DNA from: Rubrivirga sp.
GTDB taxonomy: Bacteria; Bacteroidota; Rhodothermia; Rhodothermales; Rubricoccaceae
DNA: 27,783 nt
Reading direction: 5' to 3'
Assembly (NCBI GenBank): GCA_012269805.1
Contig: JAAXJP010000058.1
Span: 1 to 27,783 of the forward strand
The notes under the pieces were generated by a model. It was not told the DNA's origin. It was given only the letters and a program-made list of their open reading frames with translations, and searched no databases. Shown here piece by piece: positions 7,986-15,749 of this stretch. Every line of letters begins with the position of its first letter. Position 1 is the first letter of the stretch. The translations under genes and the position numbers were made by a program.

Positions 7986-8435
7986 TTAGGGCGTAATGGC
8001 GTGGGGGGCGCGGAACGCGCCCTCGATCGTGACTTCGGCCCCGCCGGGCGACACGGCAACGGCCTCGAACGTCCCCTCGACCACGTCCTCGACCCGGTCC
8101 AGCACCAGCGTGCCGGACGTCGCGTCGAACGGGATCTGGCCGTCGCGCCCCGTCAGGGCGTAGGTGAGCGACGCGACGTCCCCGCCGAGCGGGAGCGACG
8201 TCACGGCCAGCCGGGCGGGGTCGACCAGGATGCGGACGTTGGAGCCGGTGTTCGCGCCCTCGGCGATGAGGACGATCGTGGTGCCCTCCTCCTGCACGTC
8301 GGAAATGGCCGGGCCGGCGAGCGCCGTCGAAACGTCACCCGACACGGTCGCCTCGAACTCGCCGGCGTCGGACCCGACGAGGTCGCAGGCGGAGAGGGTG
8401 ACGAGGAAGGCAAGGACGGCGGCGAGACGGAACAT
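7986..8435 (-). CDS. Small lipoprotein, DUF6252-like
   Basis: The chosen start (ATG at 8435) gives a 149-residue protein beginning with a lipoprotein signal: hydrophobic MFRLAAVLAFLVT then the lipobox LSAC with Cys17. A longer in-frame extension upstream to 8678 exists but would bury the signal peptide and run into the divergent gene. The mature part is a beta-rich sequence; its last third (GTFEAVAVSPGGAEVTIEGAF) resembles the C-terminal strands of DUF6252-type Bacteroidota lipoproteins, and the N-terminal FEATVSGDVSTALAG fits the same family's opening strand. Asp18 directly follows the lipidated Cys, a +2 residue whose sorting effect in Bacteroidota is not the same as in E. coli. No catalytic motif is seen. 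It is divergent from the SGNH hydrolase gene. Function unknown; family link is moderate. Confidence 0.72.
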   Translation of the reverse strand: MFRLAAVLAFLVTLSACDLVGSDAGEFEATVSGDVSTALAGPAISDVQEEGTTIVLIAEGANTGSNVRILVDPARLAVTSLPLGGDVASLTYALTGRDGQIPFDATSGTLVLDRVEDVVEGTFEAVAVSPGGAEVTIEGAFRAPHAITP

Positions 8436-8498
8436 GACGAAAGCGGAAGGAGAGACTGGGTATAGGGTACGAACGGCCCTCCCGGGCCCGCAGTCCAT

Positions 8499-8516
8499 CC
8501 CCCAGGGCCCTGGGGG
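8499..8516. repeat. 18-base perfect palindrome in a divergent intergenic region
   Basis: The sequence CCCCCAGGGCCCTGGGGG is its own reverse complement. It lies in the 160-base gap between the lipoprotein (leftward) and the SGNH hydrolase (rightward), 79 bases before the latter's start. It could be a two-fold symmetric protein site or a hairpin-forming element; the high GC content makes chance occurrence more likely than usual. Confidence 0.4.
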
Positions 8517-8595
8517 GCAGGGGGACCCCGTCCCGGGTGCGACGGCACGGGGCGGTCGGAGGCAACGGTAGCTTGGTCGGCTCTCCGCCCCCCCG

Positions 8596-10611
8596 ATGGC
8601 CGACATCCCCGACCCGACGCCCGAGGCCGCCGAGGCCGAGCTCTCCGCCGGCACGCGGCGCGCGTTCCTCGTTGTCACGGCGCTCCTGCCGGTCCTGTTC
8701 TTCGTGCTCCTCGAAGGCGGCCTCCGCCTGTTCGGCTACGGCGACGACCACCCGCTGTTCGTCCCCGTCGAGGCCGCGCCGGACCACCTCACCGTCAACC
8801 GCCAGGTCGCGCGGCGCTACTTCGCGAACGCGGCCTCGGTGCCGACGCCGAACCCCGACCTGTTCCTCGCCGACAGGCCCGCGGGCACGTTCCGGATCGT
8901 CGCGCAGGGCGGGTCGTCGGCCGCGGGCTACCCGTTCTACCGGGGCGCGTCGTTCCCACAGATCCTCGGCACGCGCCTCCGGCTGGCGTACCCCGACCGC
9001 GAGATCGAGGTCGTCAACACGGCGATGGCGGCGGTCAACTCGTTCACGCTCCTCGACCTTGTCGAGGAGGTGATCGAGGCGGAGCCGGACGCCGTCGTGA
9101 TCTACGCCGGGCACAACGAGTGGTACGGCGCGCTCGGGGCGGCCTCGACAGAGTCGTTCGCCTCGTCACCGGGCCTGACGCGGGCCTACCTCGCGCTCCG
9201 CCGGTTCCGGACGGTCCAACTCGTCCGCGACGCGATCGGGAGTCTGGCGTCGCTACGCGGGGGGGAGCGGGAGGCGGGCCGGCCGCCGTCGAACACGCTC
9301 ATGGCGCGGATGATCGGCGAGCAGAACGTGCCGTACGGCGGCGAGACGTACCGCGCGGGCGTCCGCCAGTTCAGGGAGAACCTCGGCCGGATCCTGGCCG
9401 CCTACGAGGAGGCCGGCGTCCCGGTCTACATCTCGACGCTGGCCTCGAACGAGCGCGACCAGCGGCCCTTTATCACCGCGCACGCGCCGGGCGCCGACAC
9501 GACGGCGTGGTTCGAGGCGGCCCAGTCCGGTGCCGACGCGCTCTACGAGGAGCGGATCCCCGAGGCGGTCGAGCTCTTGGAGCGGGCCACGGCGCTCGAC
9601 ACGCTCGCGGCCGACGCCTATTTCGCGCTCGGCCACGCCTACGAGGCGGCCGGGCGGGGCGCCGAAGCGCGCGAGGCGTTCGAGCGGGCCCGCGACCTGG
9701 ACGCGCTCCGCTTCCGCGCGCCGCGCGCCATGAACCACGTGATCCGGCGGGCGGCGGCCGAACACGGCGCCCGCGTGGTCGAGGGCGACTCGGCGTTCCG
9801 GGCCGCCTCGCCCGGCGACGTCGTCGATTCCCGGCTGATGCTGGAACACCTCCACCCGAATCTCGACGGCTACAGCGTCCTCGCCGACGCGTTCTTCGAG
9901 GCGTTCGTCGCCGACGGCTTGCTCGGCGGCGCCCCGCGCCCGACGCCGGCCGGCGCCCTCGTCCGCCTCGTGACGCCGATGGACTCGCTCGCGGGCCGGA
10001 TCCGCGTGGCGCAGCTCACGGCGGGCTGGCCGTTCCGTCCCGAGGAGGCGCAGCCCTTCCGCCTCGACTCGTCGCGGACGCCGCCCTACGTCCTCGGGTT
10101 CGCACAGGGGGTCATGGACGGCGACCCGTGGCTTCAGTCGGCCGCCGCGCTCGCCGAGCGGTACGAGGCCGACGGCCGGATCCGCGACGCGCTCGTGACG
10201 CGCCGGGCCGTGGTCCAGGCGTTCCCGTTCCTGCCGGAGGCGTGGAGCGGGCTCGCCTCGCTCGAGCTCCGGCGGATCCAGGCGGCCGGGCAGACGGACC
10301 GGCTCCCGTACGCGGCGGGCCTCTTCCAGCGCGCCCTCGAGCAGGACAGCGCGCACGTCCCGGCCCTCGCCATGCTCGGCGCGCTCGCGCTCCAGGCCGG
10401 CGACCGCGACGCGGCCATCCGCTTTCTCGAGCGCGCGCGCGCCGAGGCGCCCGAGACCGAGCAGGTCCTCTACAACCTCAGTGGGGCCTACCTCATGGAA
10501 CGCCGCTTTCCCGAGGCGGCCGCCCTCGCCGACGAACTCATCGCGCTGCAGCCCGAGAACCCACGGTACCGGGCGCTCCGCGAGGGAATCCGCCGCGACG
10601 TAGGCTCCTGA
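8596..10611 (+). CDS. Membrane-anchored SGNH/GDSL hydrolase with TPR repeats
   Basis: The 671-residue protein begins with a short cytoplasmic stretch and one transmembrane helix (about 23-40). The large remainder, probably extracytoplasmic, contains an SGNH esterase/acyltransferase-like domain: block I is QGGSSAAG with Ser107 as nucleophile, block III is GHNEWYG (172-178) with Asn174 in the oxyanion hole, and block V is EHLHPN (417-422) with His420 as general base. The usual Asp of the D-x-x-H pair is Glu417, as I recall being common in this TPR-associated subgroup. A TPR-like pair (about 315-375) is inserted before block V, and further TPR-like helices occupy about 535-660. TPRs suggest a protein partner. 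Such enzymes often deacylate or transfer acyl groups on glycans or lipids; the substrate here is unknown. It starts 160 bases from the divergent lipoprotein. Confidence 0.85.
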   Translation: MADIPDPTPEAAEAELSAGTRRAFLVVTALLPVLFFVLLEGGLRLFGYGDDHPLFVPVEAAPDHLTVNRQVARRYFANAASVPTPNPDLFLADRPAGTFRIVAQGGSSAAGYPFYRGASFPQILGTRLRLAYPDREIEVVNTAMAAVNSFTLLDLVEEVIEAEPDAVVIYAGHNEWYGALGAASTESFASSPGLTRAYLALRRFRTVQLVRDAIGSLASLRGGEREAGRPPSNTLMARMIGEQNVPYGGETYRAGVRQFRENLGRILAAYEEAGVPVYISTLASNERDQRPFITAHAPGADTTAWFEAAQSGADALYEERIPEAVELLERATALDTLAADAYFALGHAYEAAGRGAEAREAFERARDLDALRFRAPRAMNHVIRRAAAEHGARVVEGDSAFRAASPGDVVDSRLMLEHLHPNLDGYSVLADAFFEAFVADGLLGGAPRPTPAGALVRLVTPMDSLAGRIRVAQLTAGWPFRPEEAQPFRLDSSRTPPYVLGFAQGVMDGDPWLQSAAALAERYEADGRIRDALVTRRAVVQAFPFLPEAWSGLASLELRRIQAAGQTDRLPYAAGLFQRALEQDSAHVPALAMLGALALQAGDRDAAIRFLERARAEAPETEQVLYNLSGAYLMERRFPEAAALADELIALQPENPRYRALREGIRRDVGS

Positions 10612-10656
10612 CGCGTGAAGGTTCGGGCGGGCGGACCGTCTGGGCGCGGTGCGGGT

Positions 10657-10661
10657 AGGAG
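10657..10661 (+). promoter_or_regulatory. Shine-Dalgarno (AGGAG) deciding the start of the second CaCA antiporter
   Basis: AGGAG lies 8 bases before the ATG at 10670, the usual spacing. It favours that ATG over the GTG at 10649 and the ATG at 10685. It stands out because most starts in the window lack a Shine-Dalgarno sequence. Confidence 0.6.
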
Positions 10662-10669
10662 TCGCCCCG

Positions 10670-11635
10670 ATGCTGTCCTCCTCCATGCTCACCCACGCCC
10701 TCGCCCTGGCGGGCGGGTTGACCCTCCTCGTCGGCGCCGCCCATTTCCTCGTGCGGGGCGCGAGCTCGCTCGCCCTCCGGCTCGGCCTGTCGCCACTCGT
10801 CGTCGGGCTGACGGTCGTCGCGTTCGGGACGAGCGCGCCGGAGCTCGTGGTGAGCGTCCAGGCCGCCCTCGCCGGGGCCGGCGGGATCGCCGTCGGCAAC
10901 GTCGTCGGGTCGAACATCGCCAACATCGGTCTGATCCTCGGGGCGGCCGCGCTCGTCCGGCCGTTCCTCACCGACGCCTCGGTCCTCCGCCGCGATCTCC
11001 CCGTGCTCCTGGCCGCGACGGGGCTCGGCGTCGGGATCCTGTTCGACCGGACGGTGGGGCGGGCCGAGGGCGCGGTCCTGGTCGTGGCGCTGGGGGCGTA
11101 CCTCGCGTGGAGCGTCCACGAGGCGCGGCGCCAGTCGCTCGACCGGCGCAGCGAGGCGGCCGAGCCCCCCGCCACCCCGGCCGGCTCGGCGTGGCGCGAC
11201 GCCGTCTACGTCGTCCTCGGGCTCGCCGGGCTCGTGGTCGGGGCCGACCTGTTCCTGAGCGGGGCCGTCGGGCTGGCCGAGGCCGCCGGCGTGCCGAACG
11301 CCGTCATCGGGCTGACCGTCGTGGCGCTCGGGACGAGCCTTCCGGAGCTGGCGACGTCGATCGTGGCGGCGGTCCGGGGCGAGAGCGAGATCGCCGTCGG
11401 GAATGTGGTCGGGTCGAACCTGTTCAACGTGCTCGGCATCCTCGGCGTGGCGGCGCTCGTCCGGCCGATCGTGGCGCCTGGGCTCCAGACGGTCGACCTC
11501 CTCGTGATGACGGCGTTCGCCGCCGTCCTCCTCCCGATGATGTGGAGCGGGCGCCGGCTGGTCCGCCTTGAGGCCGCGCTGCTGGCGGCCGGCTACGTGG
11601 GGTATGTCGGGTTCCTCGCCCTCGCGCACAGCTGA
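10670..11635 (+). CDS. CaCA-family calcium (or sodium)/cation antiporter, second paralogue
   Basis: This 321-residue integral membrane exchanger is a paralogue of the protein at 2859-3818 and shares its whole architecture. The alpha-repeats are GTSAPE with Glu58 followed by GNVVGSN in the first half, and GTSLPE with Glu226 followed by GNVVGSN in the second. A charged central loop (about 149-170, HEARRQSLDRRSEAAE) is longer than in the paralogue and could lie in the cytoplasm as a regulatory loop (inference). The start is set by the AGGAG at 10657; the in-frame GTG at 10649 would add seven residues with no visible ribosome site. It lies 58 bases after the SGNH hydrolase gene and may be cotranscribed with it. 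Ion specificity (Ca2+ versus Na+ exchange partner) cannot be read from the sequence. Confidence 0.92.
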   Translation: MLSSSMLTHALALAGGLTLLVGAAHFLVRGASSLALRLGLSPLVVGLTVVAFGTSAPELVVSVQAALAGAGGIAVGNVVGSNIANIGLILGAAALVRPFLTDASVLRRDLPVLLAATGLGVGILFDRTVGRAEGAVLVVALGAYLAWSVHEARRQSLDRRSEAAEPPATPAGSAWRDAVYVVLGLAGLVVGADLFLSGAVGLAEAAGVPNAVIGLTVVALGTSLPELATSIVAAVRGESEIAVGNVVGSNLFNVLGILGVAALVRPIVAPGLQTVDLLVMTAFAAVLLPMMWSGRRLVRLEAALLAAGYVGYVGFLALAHS

Positions 11636-11719
11636 GCCCGGTTTCGCCGGAAACGGAACGGCCCCGGCAGAACGTTGCCCGGCCGCCGCCGTAGTCTCCG
11701 CCCGACTTCCCCCGCACCG

Positions 11720-12856
11720 ATGGAGCTCTCGAGAGACGAGTCGACCCAGGCCGCCCAGGCCCCGCAGCGCCCGCGCCGCCACTCCCGCCAGGTCACCCTC
11801 CGCCACACCGTCGACGGCGTCGAGCACGAGACGAAGGTCGGCGGGGGCGCCCCAATCACGGTCCAGTCCATGACGACGGGCAAGACGCACGACGTAGAGG
11901 GCTGCCTCCGGGAGGTCCGCGAGCTCGCCGAGGCCGGCGCCGACGTCGTGCGCGTGGCCGTGCCGCGGCCCGAGGACGCCGACGCGCTCCGGGACGTCGT
12001 CGCGGGGAGCCCGGTCCCGATCGTGGCCGACATCCACTTTAACCACACCTACGCCCTCAAGGCCCTCGAGGCCGGCGTGGCGAAGGTCCGCATCAACCCC
12101 GGCAACATCGGGAAGCCGGAGTGGGAGCGGGAGGTCCTCCGGGCGGCCAAGGACAAGGGCGTCCCGATCCGGATCGGCGTCAACGGCGGGTCGCTGGAGA
12201 AGGACATCCTCGACAAGTACGGCTACCCCCGCCCCGAGGCCCTCGTCGAGAGCGCGCTCCGCCACGCCGAGGTCTGCGACCGCGAGGACTTCCAGGACGT
12301 CGTGATCTCGGTCAAGCACTCCGACGTCTACTTCATGATCCAGAGCTACCGGCTCCTCGCCGAGCAGACGGACTACCCGCTCCACCTCGGCGTGACGGAG
12401 AGCGGCTCGATGAAGACCGGCCCGATCAAGAGCTCCATCGGGATCGGCAGCCTGCTCGCGGACGGGATCGGCGATACGATCCGGGTCAGCCTCGCGGCCG
12501 ACTCGGTGAACGAGGTCAAGGTGGGCCACCAGATCCTCAAATCGCTCCGCCTCGGGCGGCCGGGCGTCAACGTCATCGCGTGCCCGACGTGCGGGCGCCT
12601 CGCCGGCGACCTGTTCTCGGTCGTCGACGAGGTCGAGGAGGCCGTCGCCAAGCGCGGGTTCGAGCGCGACCTCAACGTGGCGCTCATGGGCTGCGCCGTC
12701 AACGGCCCCGGCGAGGCCGCCGGCGCCGACCTCGGCGTGTCGCTCGGGCGGGGCCGGGCCCACGTGTTCAAAAAGGGCGAGATCGTCGGGACCGTCGACC
12801 AGGACGAGATCGCCGACGCCGTGATCGACCTCATCGAGCGCTGGGACGAGGCGTAG
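11720..12856 (+). CDS. ispG: 4-hydroxy-3-methylbut-2-en-1-yl diphosphate synthase (IspG/GcpE)
   Basis: This cytoplasmic [4Fe-4S] enzyme converts 2-C-methyl-D-erythritol 2,4-cyclodiphosphate into HMBPP, the penultimate step of the MEP isoprenoid pathway. The 378-residue protein has an N-terminal TIM barrel (about 25-270, with PITVQSMTTGKTHDV, VADIHFN, RINPGNIG and HLGVTESG) and a C-terminal iron-sulfur domain. The cluster cysteines are Cys288 and Cys291 (ACPTCGR) and Cys325 (MGCAVNGPGE), and Glu332 is the fourth ligand in known structures. ATG 11720 gives the expected N-terminus; an upstream in-frame extension from 11675 is unlike the family. It is the compact two-domain form, without the large insert of the plant/Chlamydia/many-Bacteroidota long form. 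It appears to be a separate transcription unit ended by the hairpin at 12862-12883. Confidence 0.97.
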   Translation: MELSRDESTQAAQAPQRPRRHSRQVTLRHTVDGVEHETKVGGGAPITVQSMTTGKTHDVEGCLREVRELAEAGADVVRVAVPRPEDADALRDVVAGSPVPIVADIHFNHTYALKALEAGVAKVRINPGNIGKPEWEREVLRAAKDKGVPIRIGVNGGSLEKDILDKYGYPRPEALVESALRHAEVCDREDFQDVVISVKHSDVYFMIQSYRLLAEQTDYPLHLGVTESGSMKTGPIKSSIGIGSLLADGIGDTIRVSLAADSVNEVKVGHQILKSLRLGRPGVNVIACPTCGRLAGDLFSVVDEVEEAVAKRGFERDLNVALMGCAVNGPGEAAGADLGVSLGRGRAHVFKKGEIVGTVDQDEIADAVIDLIERWDEA

Positions 12857-12861
12857 GCGCC

Positions 12862-12883
12862 CCGCCCGACGACGAGCGGGCGG
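12862..12883 (+). terminator. Candidate terminator hairpin after ispG
   Basis: CCGCCCG (12862-12868) pairs perfectly with CGGGCGG (12877-12883) around an 8-base loop, starting 5 bases after the ispG stop codon. No T-tract follows, so intrinsic termination is uncertain, but the position separates ispG from the LacI-controlled unit. Confidence 0.4.
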
Positions 12884-13000
12884 ACGCTCGGCCCGCCGGG
12901 ATCCACGCGACCTTCGCGCGGGAGCGCTTCCGGGAAGCCCCTAGCGACGGGCGCCTGCCTTGACGGCGCCCGCGAGGCGCGGTATCGTGTGCTCCCAATC

Positions 13001-13014
13001 TGTAAGCGCTTACA
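13001..13014. promoter_or_regulatory. LacI-family operator, perfect 14-bp palindrome
   Basis: TGTAAGCGCTTACA is an exact palindrome with the central CG typical of LacI/CcpA-class operators, and it fits the published cre-type consensus TGWAANCGNTNWCA. It ends 9 bases before the GTG of the LacI-family gene, so it must lie in the promoter or 5' leader. Binding there would repress the regulator and everything cotranscribed with it. A 12/14 match lies at 23648-23661. Confidence 0.85.
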
Positions 13015-13023
13015 CGACGCCGG

Positions 13024-14061
13024 GTGCCCGTCACCATCTACGACATCGCCGAGGGCGCGGACGTGTCCATCGCGACCGTCTCGCGTGCCTTCAACGGCCA
13101 CCCCCGGGTGTCCGAGACGACCCGCGAGCGCGTGTTTGCCGTGGCGCGGGCGTTGGGCTACGAGCCGCACGCGAGCGCGCAGAGCCTCGCCCGCCAGAAC
13201 ACCCAGCTGATCTCGGCGGTCGTCCCGATCATGACGTCGGCCTTCTTTATGGAGGTCCTCCGCGGGATCCAGGACCGCCTCGACGAGAGCCACTACGACC
13301 TCGTCGTCTACGCCAGCCGGACGCTCGACTCCATCGGCGGGCAGCTCTCGCGGGCCGTCCAGCGCGGCCGGGCGGACGGGATGCTCCTCGTCTCGACCCC
13401 GATCACCGACGCCCGCGTCGGTCAGATCCTCGCCGCTCGCCAGCCCGTCGTCCTCGTCGACGCCTACCACGACGAGATCGATTCCGTGACGGTCGACAAC
13501 CGACGGGGCGGGGCCGTCGCGACGCGGCACCTCTTGGAGAAGGGCCACGAGCGGATCGGACTGCTCCTCCCGGTGGACGGGTCGGGACCGTCCGACCAGC
13601 GCCGGGCCGGCTACGAGGACGCGCTCCGGGAGGCCGGCATCGAGGTCGACGAGGACCTCATCGTCCACGCCGTCTGGGACCACGTCCACCACGGGTACAC
13701 GCGGTACGCGGGCTACCGGGGCATGCGCGAGCTGATGGGCCGGTTCGAGGGGCGCGACGACGGGCCGACCGCCGTGTTCGCCGCGGCCGACGTCATGGCC
13801 TACGGCGCCCTCCGCGCCGCTCGCGAGGCCGGCCTCCGCTCGCCCCGTGACCTCGACGTGATCGGGTTCGACGACATCGAGCCGAGCGCCTACGCCGGTC
13901 TCTCCACGGTCCGCCAGCCCATGTACGAAATGGGCAAGATGGCGACCGAGCTCCTCATGCGCCGGCTGAGCGACCCGACGTCGGCGGCCCAGCACACCGT
14001 GTTCGCGCCCGAACTGGTGGTGCGCGAGTCGAGCGGCGGCGGCGTCGAGAGGCTGGTATGA
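13024..14061 (+). CDS. LacI-family transcriptional regulator
   Basis: This 345-residue protein is a DNA-binding repressor (or activator) with a periplasmic-binding-protein-like sugar sensor. The helix-turn-helix is at about 4-28 (TIYDIAEGADVSIATVSRAF), followed by the hinge helix (about 49-58, HASAQSLARQ). The effector domain (about 62-335) has two Rossmann-like lobes, ending in the family-typical VIGFDDIEPSAYAGLSTV and RQPMYEMGKMATELL. GTG 13024 is the only sensible start: an in-frame TAA sits at 13003, inside the operator, and later starts would destroy the HTH. No Shine-Dalgarno is visible. The operator palindrome lies immediately upstream, implying autoregulation. The stop codon overlaps the next start by 4 bases (ATGA), so regulator and downstream export genes form one operon. 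The neighbouring amylase suggests a maltose/maltodextrin-type effector (inference). Confidence 0.93.
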   Translation: MPVTIYDIAEGADVSIATVSRAFNGHPRVSETTRERVFAVARALGYEPHASAQSLARQNTQLISAVVPIMTSAFFMEVLRGIQDRLDESHYDLVVYASRTLDSIGGQLSRAVQRGRADGMLLVSTPITDARVGQILAARQPVVLVDAYHDEIDSVTVDNRRGGAVATRHLLEKGHERIGLLLPVDGSGPSDQRRAGYEDALREAGIEVDEDLIVHAVWDHVHHGYTRYAGYRGMRELMGRFEGRDDGPTAVFAAADVMAYGALRAAREAGLRSPRDLDVIGFDDIEPSAYAGLSTVRQPMYEMGKMATELLMRRLSDPTSAAQHTVFAPELVVRESSGGGVERLV

Positions 14062-15746
14062 CGCGGCGCGTGGGACTCACCCTGCTTCTGGCGGCCGTTC
14101 TCGGCGCCGGCGCGGTTGCCGTCGGGTGCGGTGCGGACGCCGCGTCGCCGTCCGGCAGCGCCGTCGTGGCGCGAGTGGGGGAGGGGGGGGTGACCCTCGA
14201 CGAGGTGTCCGAGGCCTACGCCGACCTCGTGGTGCGGGGCGGCCTCGACGCGTCGCCCGAGGCGCTCGACGCCGTCGTCCAGTCGCTCGTCAACCGGCGG
14301 CTCCTCATCGAGGGGGCTTACGCCGACGGGATCGAGCAGACCGACGACTACCGGGCCGCCCGCGCGCTCGCCGAGACGAAGGCGCTGGTCGATCGTTACA
14401 CGGCCCACGCCCTCCGCGACGAGCTTCGCGTGACCGAGGCCGACGAGCGCGAGGCGTTCGTCATGATGAACACGACGTACGACGCGCGGCACCTCTACGC
14501 CCGCGACCGCGCGACGGCCGAGCGGCTCCGCCGGCGGCTCCGGGCCGGCGAGACGTTCGAGGCCCTCGCGGCGGAGACCTTCGCCGACTCGGCCCTGGCC
14601 GCCTCGGGCGGTCGGCTGGGCGCCTTCGGGCACGACGAGATGGACCCGGCCTTCGAGGCCGCCGCGTTCCGGCTCCCGATCGGCGAGGTGTCGGAGCCCG
14701 TCCGCACCGCGACCGGCTGGTCCGTGATCCGGGTGGATGCGCGCGCCTCGAACCCGCTGCTGACGGAGGACGACTTCGCGCGGAAGCGGCACCAGATCCG
14801 CCGCTACGTGGCCAAGCGGAAGCGGACGGAGGGCCGGTTCCGCCTCAGCCGCGAGGTCCGCGACGACCTGGACCCCCGGTTTACCGAGGCCTTCGACCGG
14901 CTCGTGGCGTTCGCGACCGGTGTCGCCCCGACCCTCGGCGCGGAGGCGCTCGCCGAGTGGCGCCGCCAGCCGCTCGTCCGGTTCGATTCCGACGTCCTCG
15001 GCGGCGTGTGGACGGTCGCCGACGTGGAGGACCGAGCGGCGTCGATGACGGAGCGCCAGCGGGCGGCCGTCCAGGACGCCGCGTCGCTCCGGGAGTTTGT
15101 CGAGGGCCTCGTCGTCCGCGAGGAGCTCGCTGCGCGCGCCGAGGCGGAGGGGCTCGGCGGCGACGGCGTCCGCGAGAGCGTCCAACGCCAGATGGACGAG
15201 TGGGTGTTCGCCGAGGCCAAGCGCCGGCTCCGCCTCGACGTGCCGATCCCGGAGGACTCGCTCCGCGCTCACTTTGCCGCGCACCCCGGCGCGTACGTCG
15301 TCCCCGAACGTGTCCGCGCCCGAGAGATCCTCGTCGCGACGCGCGCCGAGGCCCACGCGCTCCGCCGGCGCCTCGCCGGTGGCGCCGACTTTGCCGACCT
15401 CGCCCGGGGGCACTCGCTTCGCCCTGGTGCCGCGACGGCCGATGGCGACCTTGGCCCCGTGACGCGCGCCCAGCTCGGCCGCCTCGGCGACGCCGTGTTC
15501 GACGCCGCGCCCGGCGCGCTCGTCGGCCCCGTCGAGGTCGCCGGGCGGTACGCGCTCGTCGAGCGCGGGGAGACGCTGTCGCCCCGGCCCATGACCTTCG
15601 CCGAGGCCCGCCCGCTCGTCCGCGAGGCGCTCGACGTCCCGTTCGCCCAGCGCCGGCTGGCGGCGGCCGTCGCCGGCCTCCGCGACCGCTTCCCCGTCCG
15701 CGTCGACCGCGACGCGCTCGCGCCGCTCCTCTCGGCTCGCCTCTAG
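14058..15746 (+). CDS. Parvulin-type peptidyl-prolyl isomerase, SurA/PpiC-like, probable lipoprotein
   Basis: The 562-residue exported protein probably helps outer-membrane or surface proteins to fold, as SurA does. An N-terminal signal ends in a weak lipobox (AVGC, Cys24), suggesting lipidation. A SurA-N-like helical region follows (about 37-135, LDEVSEAYADLVVRGG...LVNRRLLIEGAY). There are two rotamase-like regions. The first (about 150-235) contains GETFEALAAETFADSALAAS and GGRLGAFGHDEMDPAFEAAA. The second (about 405-505) contains RAREILVATRAEAHALRRRL, GGADFADLARGHSL and DGDLGPVTRAQLG. The first lacks the usual H-I-L opening strand (DARHLYARDRATAERL), so it may be chaperone-like rather than catalytic. 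It overlaps the lacI-type gene by 4 bases and lies 3 bases before the TonB-dependent receptor, so it is likely dedicated to that receptor or its partners (inference). Confidence 0.88.
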   Translation: MTRRVGLTLLLAAVLGAGAVAVGCGADAASPSGSAVVARVGEGGVTLDEVSEAYADLVVRGGLDASPEALDAVVQSLVNRRLLIEGAYADGIEQTDDYRAARALAETKALVDRYTAHALRDELRVTEADEREAFVMMNTTYDARHLYARDRATAERLRRRLRAGETFEALAAETFADSALAASGGRLGAFGHDEMDPAFEAAAFRLPIGEVSEPVRTATGWSVIRVDARASNPLLTEDDFARKRHQIRRYVAKRKRTEGRFRLSREVRDDLDPRFTEAFDRLVAFATGVAPTLGAEALAEWRRQPLVRFDSDVLGGVWTVADVEDRAASMTERQRAAVQDAASLREFVEGLVVREELAARAEAEGLGGDGVRESVQRQMDEWVFAEAKRRLRLDVPIPEDSLRAHFAAHPGAYVVPERVRAREILVATRAEAHALRRRLAGGADFADLARGHSLRPGAATADGDLGPVTRAQLGRLGDAVFDAAPGALVGPVEVAGRYALVERGETLSPRPMTFAEARPLVREALDVPFAQRRLAAAVAGLRDRFPVRVDRDALAPLLSARL

Positions 15747-15749
15747 ACT

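Noticed and set aside
8436..8678. An N-terminal extension of the reverse-strand lipoprotein up to 8678
   Set aside because: It would overlap the divergent SGNH gene and hide a convincing signal peptide with lipobox that starts at 8435.
12921..12931. An AGCGCTT-containing element (GGAGCGCTTCC) about 75 bases upstream of the operator, considered as an auxiliary operator
   Set aside because: It shares only the central seven bases and lacks the TGTA/TACA arms; such GC-rich cores are expected by chance here.
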